Source of the DNA: Herbidospora cretacea
GTDB lineage: Bacteria; Actinomycetota; Actinomycetes; Streptosporangiales; Streptosporangiaceae
Reading direction: 5' to 3'
Assembly: GCF_001570605.1 (NCBI RefSeq)
Contig: NZ_BBXG01000020.1
Location: forward strand, 62,001-126,000
Length of the DNA stretch: 64,000 bases
The notes below the pieces were generated by a model, which worked only from the letters and a program-made list of their open reading frames with translations, searched no databases and had not been told where the DNA came from. Numbering within the stretch: the stretch's first letter is position 1; each line of letters opens with the position of its first letter. The translations under genes and the position numbers were made by a program. Below, one piece after another: positions 1 through 8,076 of the stretch.

Positions 1-1
1 C

Positions 2-1063
2 GACCAGGCCGCCGCCCACGACATGGTCACCGTCATCGACCTGCACCAGGACGCCTGGGGCCGGGGCGTCGTCGCCCCGATGGGCACCACCTGCCCGATC
101 GGCACCACCCCGCTGACCGGCGGGGACGGCGCGCCCGGCTGGGCCACCCCGTTCGACGGCAGCAGGCGCTGCGCGTTCCTGCGCAGGGAGCTGGCCCCGG
201 TGGTCAGCCGGGCCTTCACCGACTTCTACGCCGACCGCGACGGCGTCCAGTCGCGGCTGGTCGCGACCTGGGGACGGCTGGCCCGCGAGTTCGCCACCTC
301 GACCGCGGTCGCCGGGTTCGAGCTCTTGAACGACCCCAGTCTCGGCGAGACCCCGCCGCTGACCTCCTCGGCCGCCCTCGGCCGTTTCTACGCCCGCGCC
401 GTCGCGTCCATCCGGGCCGCCGAACGGGCGGCGGGCGGCCACCGCCACCTGATCTTCTTCGAGCCGGCCGACCTGTGGTCGCCCTGGCCCGGCTTCGCCC
501 GCGATCCCGCCCTGGTGCTGACCGTCAAGACAGACAACCTGCCGATCGACCCGGCCCGCGCGGTCGCCCTCGCCGCCCGGATGGCCGAGCGCTACGGCAC
601 CCCGCTGTGGACCAACGCGTGGGGCGAGGGGCGGCTGGAGGCGTACGCGAAAGCGGAGGACGACGCCCTGATCGGCGGCGCGTTCTGGGTGTGGAAGCGG
701 GCCTGCGGCGACCCCGAGCTGTTCGGCGCCGGCGCGGCGACCGCCGGGAACCTGATGGTCGTCGACTGCGCGACCGGCGCGGAGATCGCCCCGTCACCCT
801 CCGTGACCAAGGTGGTGAGCAGGGCCTACCCGAGGGCGGTGCCGGGCCGCCTCGCCTCGGTGTCGTCGGACCCGGAGCGTCGCCACCTGCGGCTGACCGG
901 AACCGGGGGAACCGGACGGTGCGATCTCGACGTGTGGGCGCCGGGCGCGGCCCGCCCGGCGGTGACGTCGTCGGGGATCTCCGGCGTGAGGTTCCGTGAA
1001 GTGCCCGGCGGCTGGCGGATCTCCGGCTGCCCGGCGGGCGATTTCACGCTGGAACTGCGGTGA
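2..1063 (+). CDS. GH5-like (endoglycoceramidase-type) glycoside hydrolase, 5' truncated, probable catalytic-site loss
   Basis: The frame is open from base 2, so the start lies before the window; the first internal ATG is at 23. The start of the visible protein reads VIDLHQDAWGRG, then GDGAPGWATPFD, and FELLNDPS follows further on; this is the pattern of GH5 endoglycoceramidase/cellulase-fold enzymes, which normally read DGAPEWAT and NEP. The general acid/base Glu of NEP is Asp here (codon 332-334). Where the family has PLW-x-GEWG, the sequence has PLWTNAWG, so the nucleophile Glu position is Ala (codon 617-619). The C-terminal 90 residues look like the small beta-sandwich that follows the barrel. 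No signal peptide can be judged because the N-terminus is missing. The fold call is fairly secure; hydrolase activity is doubtful. Confidence 0.7.
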   Translation, partial: DQAAAHDMVTVIDLHQDAWGRGVVAPMGTTCPIGTTPLTGGDGAPGWATPFDGSRRCAFLRRELAPVVSRAFTDFYADRDGVQSRLVATWGRLAREFATSTAVAGFELLNDPSLGETPPLTSSAALGRFYARAVASIRAAERAAGGHRHLIFFEPADLWSPWPGFARDPALVLTVKTDNLPIDPARAVALAARMAERYGTPLWTNAWGEGRLEAYAKAEDDALIGGAFWVWKRACGDPELFGAGAATAGNLMVVDCATGAEIAPSPSVTKVVSRAYPRAVPGRLASVSSDPERRHLRLTGTGGTGRCDLDVWAPGAARPAVTSSGISGVRFREVPGGWRISGCPAGDFTLELR

Positions 1064-1073
1064 TACGCCCGGA

Positions 1074-1166
1074 TCAGGCGGTCGCGGTGATCAGCCAGGC
1101 GAGGCCCAGCAGGATGACGACCGGGATCAGCCAGACGACGACCTCGATCGCGAACTCCTTGTACAT
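1074..1166 (-). CDS. Small single-pass membrane peptide, 30 aa
   Basis: A 30-codon reading frame starts MYKEFAIEV, continues with a hydrophobic stretch (VVVWLIPVVILLGLAWLI) and ends TATA. An AGGAAGG-type ribosome binding site lies a few bases before the ATG (about 1169-1175 on the opposite strand), which is better than chance for a random frame. It resembles small regulatory or structural membrane peptides in general form only; I do not recognise the family, and it does not match KdpF. It lies alone between the GH5-like gene and panE and faces the first gene tail to tail. It is too short to be certain from sequence. Confidence 0.45.
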   Translation of the reverse strand: MYKEFAIEVVVWLIPVVILLGLAWLITATA

Positions 1167-1247
1167 GAGCCTTCCTTTCCTTGAGGTCCGCAGTTTTCGA
1201 TCCGCAGCATATTGGGTGACCCGAAATCCGCAGTAGTCAGCGTTCCG

Positions 1248-1277
1248 CCGTCACGGTGACGGAACTCTCCGTGACGG
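1248..1277. promoter_or_regulatory. Paired CCGTCACGG / CCGTGACGG palindromes before panE
   Basis: CCGTCACGG lies at 1248-1256 and CCGTGACGG at 1269-1277; each is a 9-bp odd palindrome. The surrounding bases extend the first copy into a near-symmetric TTCCG...CGGAA block. The pair ends 22 bases before the ATG at 1300, so it could be an operator. The same 9-mer recurs four times at 6413-6562. Confidence 0.35.
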
Positions 1278-1299
1278 CGAAGCCGGGCAGAATCGGCGC

Positions 1300-2265
1300 A
1301 TGCGCTACATCATCATCGGAGCCGGCGGCATCGGGGGCACCATCGGCGCCCGCCTCTTCCGGTCCGGCCACGACGTCGTCGTATCCGCCCGAGGGTCTCA
1401 TCTCGCCGCGCTCCGCTCAACCGGACTGCGTTTCGTGACGCCGAACGGCTCGGAAACTCTGCCGATCCCCGCCGTGGGCGGCCCTGCCGACCTGGAGCTG
1501 CGCGAGGGCGACGTGCTGATCGTCGCCACCAAGACGCAGGACACGACCGCGGCGCTGGAGGCGTGGGCGCCCCACGCCGACGGCCTGCCGGTGGTGTGCG
1601 CCCAGAACGCCGTCGAGAACGAACGCCTGGCCCTGCGCCTGTTCTCCGACGTCTACGGGATGCTGGTCTGGATGCCCGCCCTCCACCTGGAGCCCGGCAC
1701 GATCGTCGCCTACGGCACCCCGAAGTCCGGCATGCTCCCCCTCGGACGTTATCCACAGGGTGTGGACAAACTGGCCGAGACGATCGCCGCCGACCTCGAC
1801 CGCAGCGGCTTCGCCTCGTGGGCCGACCCCGCGATCATGCGCTGGAAGTACGGCAAACTCCTCGGCAACCTCGGCAACGCCGTCGAGGCGCTGGCCGGCC
1901 CGGGTCCCGCCGGTCGCGACCTCGCCCGGCGCGCCCGCGAGGAGGGCCTCGCGGCGCTGACCGCCGCCGGCGTCGACGTGACCACCCCGGCGGAGGAGCG
2001 CGACCGGCGAGGCGACCTGGTCGAGCACGGCGAGATCGCGGGCGTCCCCCGGCCGGGCGGCTCGTCGTGGCAGAGCCTGGCCAAGGGCAGCGGCACGATC
2101 GAGGCCGACTACCTCAACGGTGAGATCGTCCTGCTCGGCCGGCTGCACGGCGTCCCGACCCCGGTGAACGCCGTGCTCCAGCGTGAGGCCAACCGGGCCG
2201 CGCGGGAGCGGCGGGCCCCCGGATCGATCGATGCGGCCGCGCTGACTGAACTGGTTCAGTCATGA
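1300..2265 (+). CDS. Ketopantoate reductase (ApbA/PanE) family protein
   Basis: 321 aa. The N-terminus MRYIIIGAGGIGGTIGARL is an NADP-binding Rossmann motif (GxGxxG), followed by the ApbA-type pattern with VCAQNAVENE near residue 105 and a C-terminal helical domain with the conserved RWKYGKLLGNLGNAVEAL segment (Lys-Asn block, about residues 182-200). Family members reduce 2-dehydropantoate to pantoate with NADPH in CoA synthesis, but many genomes carry several paralogues of unknown substrate, and no pan genes are nearby. The ATG at 1300 puts the Rossmann strand right at the N-terminus. A CAGAAT element 6 bases upstream suggests a leaderless transcript. Substrate is not assignable from context. 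Confidence 0.8.
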   Translation: MRYIIIGAGGIGGTIGARLFRSGHDVVVSARGSHLAALRSTGLRFVTPNGSETLPIPAVGGPADLELREGDVLIVATKTQDTTAALEAWAPHADGLPVVCAQNAVENERLALRLFSDVYGMLVWMPALHLEPGTIVAYGTPKSGMLPLGRYPQGVDKLAETIAADLDRSGFASWADPAIMRWKYGKLLGNLGNAVEALAGPGPAGRDLARRAREEGLAALTAAGVDVTTPAEERDRRGDLVEHGEIAGVPRPGGSSWQSLAKGSGTIEADYLNGEIVLLGRLHGVPTPVNAVLQREANRAARERRAPGSIDAAALTELVQS

Positions 2266-2313
2266 AACGTACATAGGTCAGCGCAGGTCAGAGCGTCGGG
2301 CCAGACGGGATTC

Positions 2314-2343
2314 TTGGGCCGCAGGCGAACCGGTTCTTAGCAT
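2314..2343 (+). promoter_or_regulatory. Promoter of the SGNH/CBM2 esterase (leaderless)
   Basis: TTGGGC (2314-2319) and TAGCAT (2338-2343) are separated by 18 bases. The GTG start lies 7 bases after the -10, where transcription would begin, and no Shine-Dalgarno precedes it, so the mRNA is probably leaderless. Confidence 0.45.
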
Positions 2344-2350
2344 CCGGCCC

Positions 2351-3475
2351 GTGAAGACGTCGAAGATGAGCGCCCTCGTGGCGGCTCTGGTGCTGCTCGC
2401 CGCGTTCCTCGTCACGCGGCCCGCCGAGGCGGCCACGGTGCGGATCATGCCGCTGGGCGACTCGATCACCGGCTCTCCCGGCTGCTGGCGCGCCCTGCTG
2501 TGGCAGCGCCTCCAGCAGACCGGCCACACCGACGTCGACATGGTCGGCACACTCGGCCCGCAGGGCTGCGGGTTCGCCTACGACGGCGAGAACGAGGGCC
2601 ACGGCGGCTTCCTCGTGACCAACGTCGCGGCCCAGAACCAGCTCGTCGGCTGGCTGAACGCGACCAGCCCCGACATCGTGATGATGCACTTCGGCACCAA
2701 CGACGTCTGGAGCAACCGCCCCACCCAGCAGATCCTCGACGCCTACTCGACCCTGGTCACCCAGATGCGGGCCAAGAACCCCGCCATGAAGATCCTGGTC
2801 GCCAAGATCATCCCGATGAACCCGCCGACGTGCGGCGAGTGCGCGGCCAGGACCGTCGCCCTCAACAACGCGATCCCGGCCTGGGCGGCGGCCCGCACGA
2901 CGGCCCAGTCCCCGATCGTCGTCGTCGACCAGTGGACCGGCTTCAGCACCGCGACCGACACCTACGACGGCGTCCACCCGAACGCGTCGGGCGACCAGAA
3001 GATGTCCAACGCCTGGTACCCGGCCCTCACCGCCGCCATCAACGGCACCACCCCCTCCCCGTCGCCCACCCCCTCCCCGTCGCCCAGCCCCTCACCGTCG
3101 CCCTCTCCCTCGCCTTCGCCCAGCCCGTCGCCGTCGCCGAGCCCCTCCCCCAGCCCGTCGCCCTCACCCCAGCCGGGTGGCTGCACCGCGGCCTACAAGC
3201 CAGGCACCCAGTGGGGCGGCGGGTTCCAGGCCGAGGTGGTCGTCACGGCCGGGAGCGCGGCGATCAGCGCGTGGACGGTCCGCTGGACCTTCGCGAACGG
3301 CCAGCAGATCACCCAGCTCTGGAACGGCTCCCACACCCAGTCGGGCGGCCAGGTGACGGTGCGGAACGCCGTCTACAACGGCAACCTGGCGGCAGGCGCC
3401 GCCACCACCTTCGGCTTCCTCGCCTCGTGGAACGGCGCCAACCCCGCTCCCACCCTCGCCTGCACCTCTGGGTGA
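2351..3475 (+). CDS. Secreted SGNH/GDSL esterase (CE3-like) with C-terminal CBM2
   Basis: 374 aa. A Sec signal peptide (basic start, hydrophobic core LVAALVLLAAFLV, cleavage after AEA near residue 27) is followed by an SGNH hydrolase domain: block I GDSIT (catalytic Ser), block III HFGTND, and block V DGVHP (Asp/His) near residue 205. A proline-serine linker of about 45 residues (3049-3170) joins a C-terminal CBM2 of about 100 residues with WGGGFQAEV, VRNAVYNGNL and a terminal Cys pair. CE3-like enzymes deacetylate xylan, so an extracellular carbohydrate esterase bound to cellulose is likely. It fits the CBM2-tagged xylanase at 38.6-40.5 kb as part of plant-cell-wall degradation. GTG start chosen from the -10 spacing. 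Confidence 0.85.
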   Translation: MKTSKMSALVAALVLLAAFLVTRPAEAATVRIMPLGDSITGSPGCWRALLWQRLQQTGHTDVDMVGTLGPQGCGFAYDGENEGHGGFLVTNVAAQNQLVGWLNATSPDIVMMHFGTNDVWSNRPTQQILDAYSTLVTQMRAKNPAMKILVAKIIPMNPPTCGECAARTVALNNAIPAWAAARTTAQSPIVVVDQWTGFSTATDTYDGVHPNASGDQKMSNAWYPALTAAINGTTPSPSPTPSPSPSPSPSPSPSPSPSPSPSPSPSPSPSPSPQPGGCTAAYKPGTQWGGGFQAEVVVTAGSAAISAWTVRWTFANGQQITQLWNGSHTQSGGQVTVRNAVYNGNLAAGAATTFGFLASWNGANPAPTLACTSG

Positions 3476-3556
3476 CCCGAGACTCGGCCGATCGCACCAC
3501 CTGACCTAGGCGGTCGGCCGAACCACGCGAGGCCGGCCTGACAGCGGCCCCGCGAA

Positions 3557-3594
3557 CCTTGGAGCCGTGGCCACCCCAGGCCACGGCTCCAAGG
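3557..3594. terminator. Bidirectional terminator hairpin
   Basis: A perfect 16-bp stem (3557-3572 with 3579-3594) and 6-base loop sits between the convergent SGNH esterase and alpha/beta hydrolase genes. No long T tract follows, which is usual in high-GC actinomycetes. Confidence 0.75.
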
Positions 3595-3627
3595 CGTTCC
3601 CGGCCTCGCGATGACGCCCAGCCTCGC

Positions 3628-4458
3628 TCACTCCTCGGCAGGTGCGTCTGTCCGGATGTGTGCCGCGAAGAACCCCATGACCGCGTCGGTCAGTTCGGCC
3701 GGCTTCTTCTCCGGGGCGAAGTGGTCGAGCCCCGGGAAGGTCGCCGTCTCGGCGCGGGGGATCGTCTCCGCCAGCCGGGGCAGGGCGGCGGTCTGCGCGC
3801 TCTGGCCATGCATGATCAGGACCGGGGCCTCGACGGTGCGGTAGTCGGCCAGATGCGGGTCGAGCCTCCCCACCTCGGCGTGTTCGCCGATCGTCTGGGG
3901 CATGAGGGCCAGCTTCCGCGCCCTCTCCGCACGGGGCATCGCGAACCGCAGGATCACCGTGAGGAGCCACCGGGGTACCCGTCCCGTCTGCTCGGGGTTG
4001 ACGCCTCGGATGAAGGTCAGAAACGCCGCCTCGTTCCTCCCTTCGGCCACCTCGCGCCGGGCGCGCTCGATCCAGCCGACCGGGATCGACCCTCCGGCCG
4101 ACACCCCCGGCTCGTAGACGGCGACCGCGTCGTAGGCGGGGTTCCCGCACGCCGCCCGCAGCGCCACCAGCCCGCCGAAGCTGTGCCCGAAGATCAGCCG
4201 CGCCCCCGTCCTCGCCCGCACCGCCTCGACGTCCTCACACTCGCGCGCGATGCCGTAGCGGCCGCCCTGCGGTCCGCTGCGCCCACGGCCGCGCCGCTGC
4301 ACGACGTGCACGGTGTGCCGCCCCGCCAGGAGCGCGGCGAAGGCGGCGAAGTCGTCCGCCACGGCGAGCGCGCCGGGGACGACGATGACGTGGGGCCCGT
4401 GTCCCACGGTCAGATATTCGATCGGCGTGCCATCCGCCGACGTCACCAGTTCAGTCAT
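3628..4458 (-). CDS. Alpha/beta hydrolase
   Basis: 276 aa cytoplasmic protein. The nucleophile elbow reads GHSFGG (about residue 114), the acid lies in the ADYRTVEAPVLIMHGQ region, and the catalytic His in LDHFAPEKKP near the C-terminus; the oxyanion strand is VIVVPGALAVADDF. This is the standard alpha/beta hydrolase triad order. Substrate is unknown. It is transcribed divergently from the GntR-TetR fusion regulator 82 bp away, a layout typical of a regulator that controls its neighbour. ATG at 4458 gives a normal N-terminus. Confidence 0.8.
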   Translation of the reverse strand: MTELVTSADGTPIEYLTVGHGPHVIVVPGALAVADDFAAFAALLAGRHTVHVVQRRGRGRSGPQGGRYGIARECEDVEAVRARTGARLIFGHSFGGLVALRAACGNPAYDAVAVYEPGVSAGGSIPVGWIERARREVAEGRNEAAFLTFIRGVNPEQTGRVPRWLLTVILRFAMPRAERARKLALMPQTIGEHAEVGRLDPHLADYRTVEAPVLIMHGQSAQTAALPRLAETIPRAETATFPGLDHFAPEKKPAELTDAVMGFFAAHIRTDAPAEE

Positions 4459-4499
4459 GCATACAACGTACGCACAACCATCCCGATACGGTCATACAG

Positions 4500-4528
4500 C
4501 TAGTACAGTACGTCGACCGCACTAGTAC
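4500..4528. promoter_or_regulatory. Direct repeat CTAGTAC in divergent promoter
   Basis: CTAGTAC occurs at 4500-4506 and 4522-4528, 22 bp apart, i.e. about two helical turns on the same DNA face, with a GTACAGTAC near-repeat in the first copy. It lies in the AT-richer gap between the hydrolase and regulator genes and is a candidate operator for the regulator encoded at 4541. Confidence 0.4.
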
Positions 4529-4540
4529 ACCTGGAGTCCG

Positions 4541-5433
4541 ATGACCGACCGGCCGCTCTACCTGCGCATCGCCGACGAGATCGCCGCGGACATCCGCTCC
4601 GGACGGCTGCCGGAAGGCCGGCCCGCCCCGTCGACCCGGCAGATCGTCCGGGATCGGGGCGTCGCTATGGCCACCGCGACCAAAGTGATCGGCACCCTCC
4701 GCGACCAGGGCCTGGTCGAGACCGTCCCCGGCCGCGGCACCGTCGTGCGGCGGCGCGGCGCCGCTCCACGCCCGTCACGGTCGAGGCTGTCGGCCGCCGA
4801 GATCGTCGAGGCCGCGGTCGAGATCGCCGACGCCGAGGGACTGGCGCTGGTGACGATGCGGAGGGTGGCCGTCTCGCTGGGGGCGTCCACGATGGCGCTC
4901 TACCGCCATGTCCCCAACCGCAATGACCTCACCCTCCGCATGGCCGACCACGTCTTCACCGGAGCGCGGCTCCCCGACATCCGTCTGGCGGACTGGCGTC
5001 GCCGCCTGGAGGTGGCGGCCCGGCTGTTCTGGGCGGTCTTCTCCCGCCATCCCTGGGCCGCCGAGATCTTCTCGCTGAGCCGCCCCCAGCTCCTGCCCAA
5101 CGTGCTGCCGATCGCCGAGTGGTCGTTCGCCACGCTGCACGCGATGGGGTTCTCCGCCCACGACATGCTGTGCACCCATATCAACCTGTTCGGCCAGGTC
5201 CGCGGCATGGCCCTGGTCCGCCTGGCGGAGGCGCGCGCCGAGGAGGACACGGGGATGTCGGCCGACGACTGGATGCGCGTCCGGGGCGGCGACCTGGGCC
5301 GCTGGGCGAGCGATCATCCGGGCGTGGGCCATGTCGTGCAAGAGGAGTTCGACTTCGACCTCGACACGATCTTCGAGTTCGGCCTCCAGCGCCTCCTCGA
5401 CGGCGTGGCGGCCCATCACCGCGCGCTCGGGCT

Positions 5434-5437
<4 letters not shown>
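4541..5437 (+). CDS. Dual-HTH regulator: GntR winged helix fused to a TetR-type domain
   Basis: 298 aa. Residues 1-70 are a GntR-type winged helix (PLYLRIADEIAADIRSGRL ... PSTRQIVRDRGVAMATATKVI ... VETVPGRGTVV). From about residue 86 a second DNA-binding unit follows, TetR-type: EIVEAAVEIADAEGLALVTM, then RRVAVSLGASTMALYRHVPN. The C-terminal 150 residues are an all-helical TetR ligand and dimer domain. GntR-TetR fusions are known in actinomycetes and usually repress an adjacent enzyme or transporter gene. GGAG lies 8 bases before the ATG. Its stop overlaps the stop of the convergent kdpE-like gene by 4 bases. The ligand is unknown; the divergent alpha/beta hydrolase is the obvious candidate target. 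Confidence 0.85.
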
Positions 5438-6102
<665 letters not shown>

Positions 6103-6175
6103 GAATGCGAGGCTACGCCGGTCTTGGGCAGAGATATCCCGCTAGGGTGCTGATCGCGTATCTGAGGAGGAATTC

Positions 6176-6382
6176 ATGAGCGAATACGCTCCCACCTTCG
6201 CCCTCGTCGACGCCGACGGGGACGGCCTCATCTCGGCCGAAGAGCTGACCCGCCTGGCGGATCTGCTCGGCCAGCCGCTCGGTGAGGCGGGCGCCGCCGC
6301 GGTGATCGCCAAGGTCGACGGCGACGGCGACGGCCGGATCAACCTGACCGAGTTCGGCAACTGGCTGGAGTCGTCCCGCTAG
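6176..6382 (+). CDS. Small EF-hand calcium-binding protein
   Basis: 68 aa with two canonical EF-hand loops: DADGDGLISAEE (about residues 12-23) and DGDGDGRINLTE (about 48-59). Each has Asp/Asn at positions 1, 3 and 5, Gly at 6 and a Glu at 12, so both should bind calcium. Such one-domain calmodulin-like proteins (the CabC type) are common in actinomycetes and act as cytosolic calcium buffers or sensors. A GAGGAGG ribosome binding site lies a few bases before the ATG. It is monocistronic, divergent from the kdpE-like gene. Confidence 0.85.
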   Translation: MSEYAPTFALVDADGDGLISAEELTRLADLLGQPLGEAGAAAVIAKVDGDGDGRINLTEFGNWLESSR

Positions 6383-6412
6383 ACGATCCACGGCCGGGGT
6401 GCGCTCCCCTTT

Positions 6413-6562
6413 CCGTCACGGCCATCTTCCCGTCACGGCGGCACCCCGGCCCGATCTTCTTTCTTCTCCGTCACGGCTCCGCCCACCCCGGCCCCGACCG
6501 CCGTCTCCGGTCCTCTCCGTAACCGGCGCTGACCACCCGCTCCCGGCCGCGCCCCGTCACGG
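6413..6562. repeat. Cluster of CCGTCACGG 9-mers
   Basis: CCGTCACGG occurs exactly at 6413-6421, 6430-6438, 6468-6476 and 6554-6562, with a degenerate CCGTAACCGG between. The stretch 6383-6566 lies between the convergent EF-hand gene and the 126-aa gene and otherwise codes for nothing I can support. Each unit is its own near-palindrome (CCGT-C-ACGG). Confidence 0.55.
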
Positions 6563-6566
6563 CCGG

Positions 6567-6947
6567 CTATCGGCGGTCGAGAACCTCTCCTGTGAACGGG
6601 TCGATCTCGATCGCGGCCTCGGGGTCGACTGCGCAGCCCTGGCCGGTGCACTCCTGGTCTTCCTCGCGGTAGCCCTGGGGGAACGGCGACGTCTCGTCGC
6701 CGAACTCGCCCGCGTCCCCGATGGGACAGCCGCCTTCGCAGGTCAGGTCGACCGAGGGGGCCTCCACGGGAGTCGCGCCCTCCAGCCCTCCCGGGACCCC
6801 TCCGGACATCCCTGAGACCGGGGCCGCCGAGGTCGTCAGGACGGCGGCTGCCGCGAGGGCCATCACGATCTTGCCGAGCGCCGAGGCCTTTCCGGCGAGC
6901 GTGCCGCCTTCGACCTCGATCTCCTCGGCTGTCCCGAATTCACCCAT
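6567..6947 (-). CDS. Hypothetical membrane-anchored or secreted protein, 126 aa
   Basis: An acidic N-terminus (MGEFGTAEEIEVEGG) is followed by one hydrophobic segment (about residues 28-45), then an acidic, Cys-containing tail with CEGGCPIG and CTGQGCAVD, i.e. two CxxxC pairs that could form disulfides outside the cell. The C-terminus is PFTGEVLDRR. No known domain. It starts 13 bp after the stop of the flavoenzyme gene on the same strand and may be co-transcribed. An internal start at the Met of MALAAAAVL would turn the hydrophobic segment into an ordinary signal peptide. I cannot assign a function. Confidence 0.5.
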   Translation of the reverse strand: MGEFGTAEEIEVEGGTLAGKASALGKIVMALAAAAVLTTSAAPVSGMSGGVPGGLEGATPVEAPSVDLTCEGGCPIGDAGEFGDETSPFPQGYREEDQECTGQGCAVDPEAAIEIDPFTGEVLDRR

Positions 6948-6960
6948 GCGGGGCAGTAGA

Positions 6961-8058
6961 TCACGTCTCCCCGCTGGTCCGCAGGCCGCGCACGCTGTCC
7001 CTCGAGTGGAGCCCGAACCGCGGATCGACGGCCGTCTCCCCGGCCAGGACCGAGGTCAGGTAGGTCGCCAGGGCCGGGGCGTGCTTGAAGCCGTGGCCGC
7101 TGTCGCCGCCCAGCACCCAGACGCCCTCCTCGATCTCGGTGATGACCCATTCGGCGTCGGGGGTGACGGCGTACTGGCAGACCTGGGTGAGGCCCAGCGG
7201 CGTCCCGGCCAGCGAGGGGAAGCGCCGGGCCAGGTAGTCGCGGGCCCGGCGTTCGCTGGAGGCGAGGATCCCGTCGCGCGGGGACTCGGGGTCGAACCCG
7301 GGTTCCCCCTCGACGTCGCTGGTGATCTTCATGCCGTGGCCGCCGATGTCGCCGTGGCCGTAGGCGGAGGAGCTGTAGTCGCAGAACGCGGGCACGCCGG
7401 TCCAGCCGGCCGCGAAGTGGGTGGTGTCCTGGCGGGTGACCTCGATGGGCAGGCCCTCGAAGAGGCCGGGCAGCCACGCCCCGCAGGCCCAGACGACCTG
7501 GTCGCCGGTGAGGATCTCGCCGTCGACCAGCACGTTGCGGCCGTCGGGGACGGCGGTCCCGGTGATCAGGGTGACCCCGGCGTCCCGGGCCAGACCTGTG
7601 GTCACCTCGGTCGCCCGCCGGGCCCGGACCACGCCGGCCTCGGGCTCATAGAGGACCGTGGCCAGGTCGTCGTGGCGCATCTCGGGGTAGAACATGGCGG
7701 CTTCGGCGGGGTCGAGCAGCGTACAGGGGATGTCGAGGTCTTTGAGGACCTCGGCGCTGCGGACCTCCCAGCCGTCGGGCTCCCGGCCGAACCACATCAC
7801 GCCCTGCGGGAGGAAGATCTCCTCGCCGACGCGCTCGTTGAGGGCCAGCCAGTCGCGGGTCGCCTGCCAGGCCATCCGGGCGTAGAACTCCGAGGTCCCG
7901 TGGGCCGACCGGACCAGGCGGGTCTCCCCGGCGCTGGCGCGGCGCGGGTCGGCTCCGGCCAGGCGTTCGACGAGGGTCACCCGGCGGCCCGACTCGGCGA
8001 GGCGGAGGGCCAGCGACGCGCCCCAGATGCCGGCGCCCACCACAATCACGTTCTGCAC
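6961..8058 (-). CDS. FAD-dependent oxidoreductase, monomeric sarcosine oxidase/MTOX-like
   Basis: About 365 aa. The N-terminus carries the dinucleotide motif VIVVGAGIWGASLALRL. The C-terminal part has VCQYAVTPD and GDSGHGFKHAP, matching the segment of monomeric sarcosine oxidase in which the Cys binds FAD covalently and the SGHGFK lysine activates oxygen; covalent flavin is therefore likely. The family oxidises N-methyl or other secondary amines. Substrate is unknown. I prefer the GTG at 8058: it gives a two-residue lead-in to the first beta strand and sits 6 bases after GATTAT, so the mRNA would be leaderless. A longer GTG start at 8076 is open and directly abuts the ATG of the divergent iclR gene. 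Confidence 0.8.
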   Translation of the reverse strand: MQNVIVVGAGIWGASLALRLAESGRRVTLVERLAGADPRRASAGETRLVRSAHGTSEFYARMAWQATRDWLALNERVGEEIFLPQGVMWFGREPDGWEVRSAEVLKDLDIPCTLLDPAEAAMFYPEMRHDDLATVLYEPEAGVVRARRATEVTTGLARDAGVTLITGTAVPDGRNVLVDGEILTGDQVVWACGAWLPGLFEGLPIEVTRQDTTHFAAGWTGVPAFCDYSSSAYGHGDIGGHGMKITSDVEGEPGFDPESPRDGILASSERRARDYLARRFPSLAGTPLGLTQVCQYAVTPDAEWVITEIEEGVWVLGGDSGHGFKHAPALATYLTSVLAGETAVDPRFGLHSRDSVRGLRTSGET

Positions 8059-8063
8059 CGTCC

Positions 8064-8070
8064 CATAATC
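8064..8070. promoter_or_regulatory. Shared bidirectional -10 element
   Basis: CATAATC reads as -10 CATAAT (8064-8069) on the plus strand, 7 bases before the IclR ATG at 8077. Its complement reads GATTAT (8070-8065), 6 bases before GTG 8058 of the flavoenzyme. Both spacings fit leaderless transcription from one symmetric element. Confidence 0.5.
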
Positions 8071-8076
8071 GGTCAC

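Noticed and set aside
475-999. Long Arg/Pro-rich frame inside the GH5-like gene
   Set aside because: Shadow of the real frame; composition is that of GC-rich antisense or shifted reading, no ribosome site.
1074-1166. KdpF-like identity of the 30-aa peptide
   Set aside because: Size fits but the sequence does not, and no kdpA follows.
3049-3170. CRISPR-like or tandem repeat in the SGNH gene
   Set aside because: It is the coding Pro-Ser linker, without spacers.
6721-8076. Upstream 450 codons of the frame that ends as IclR
   Set aside because: Antisense to the flavoenzyme; the IclR domain begins only at 8077.
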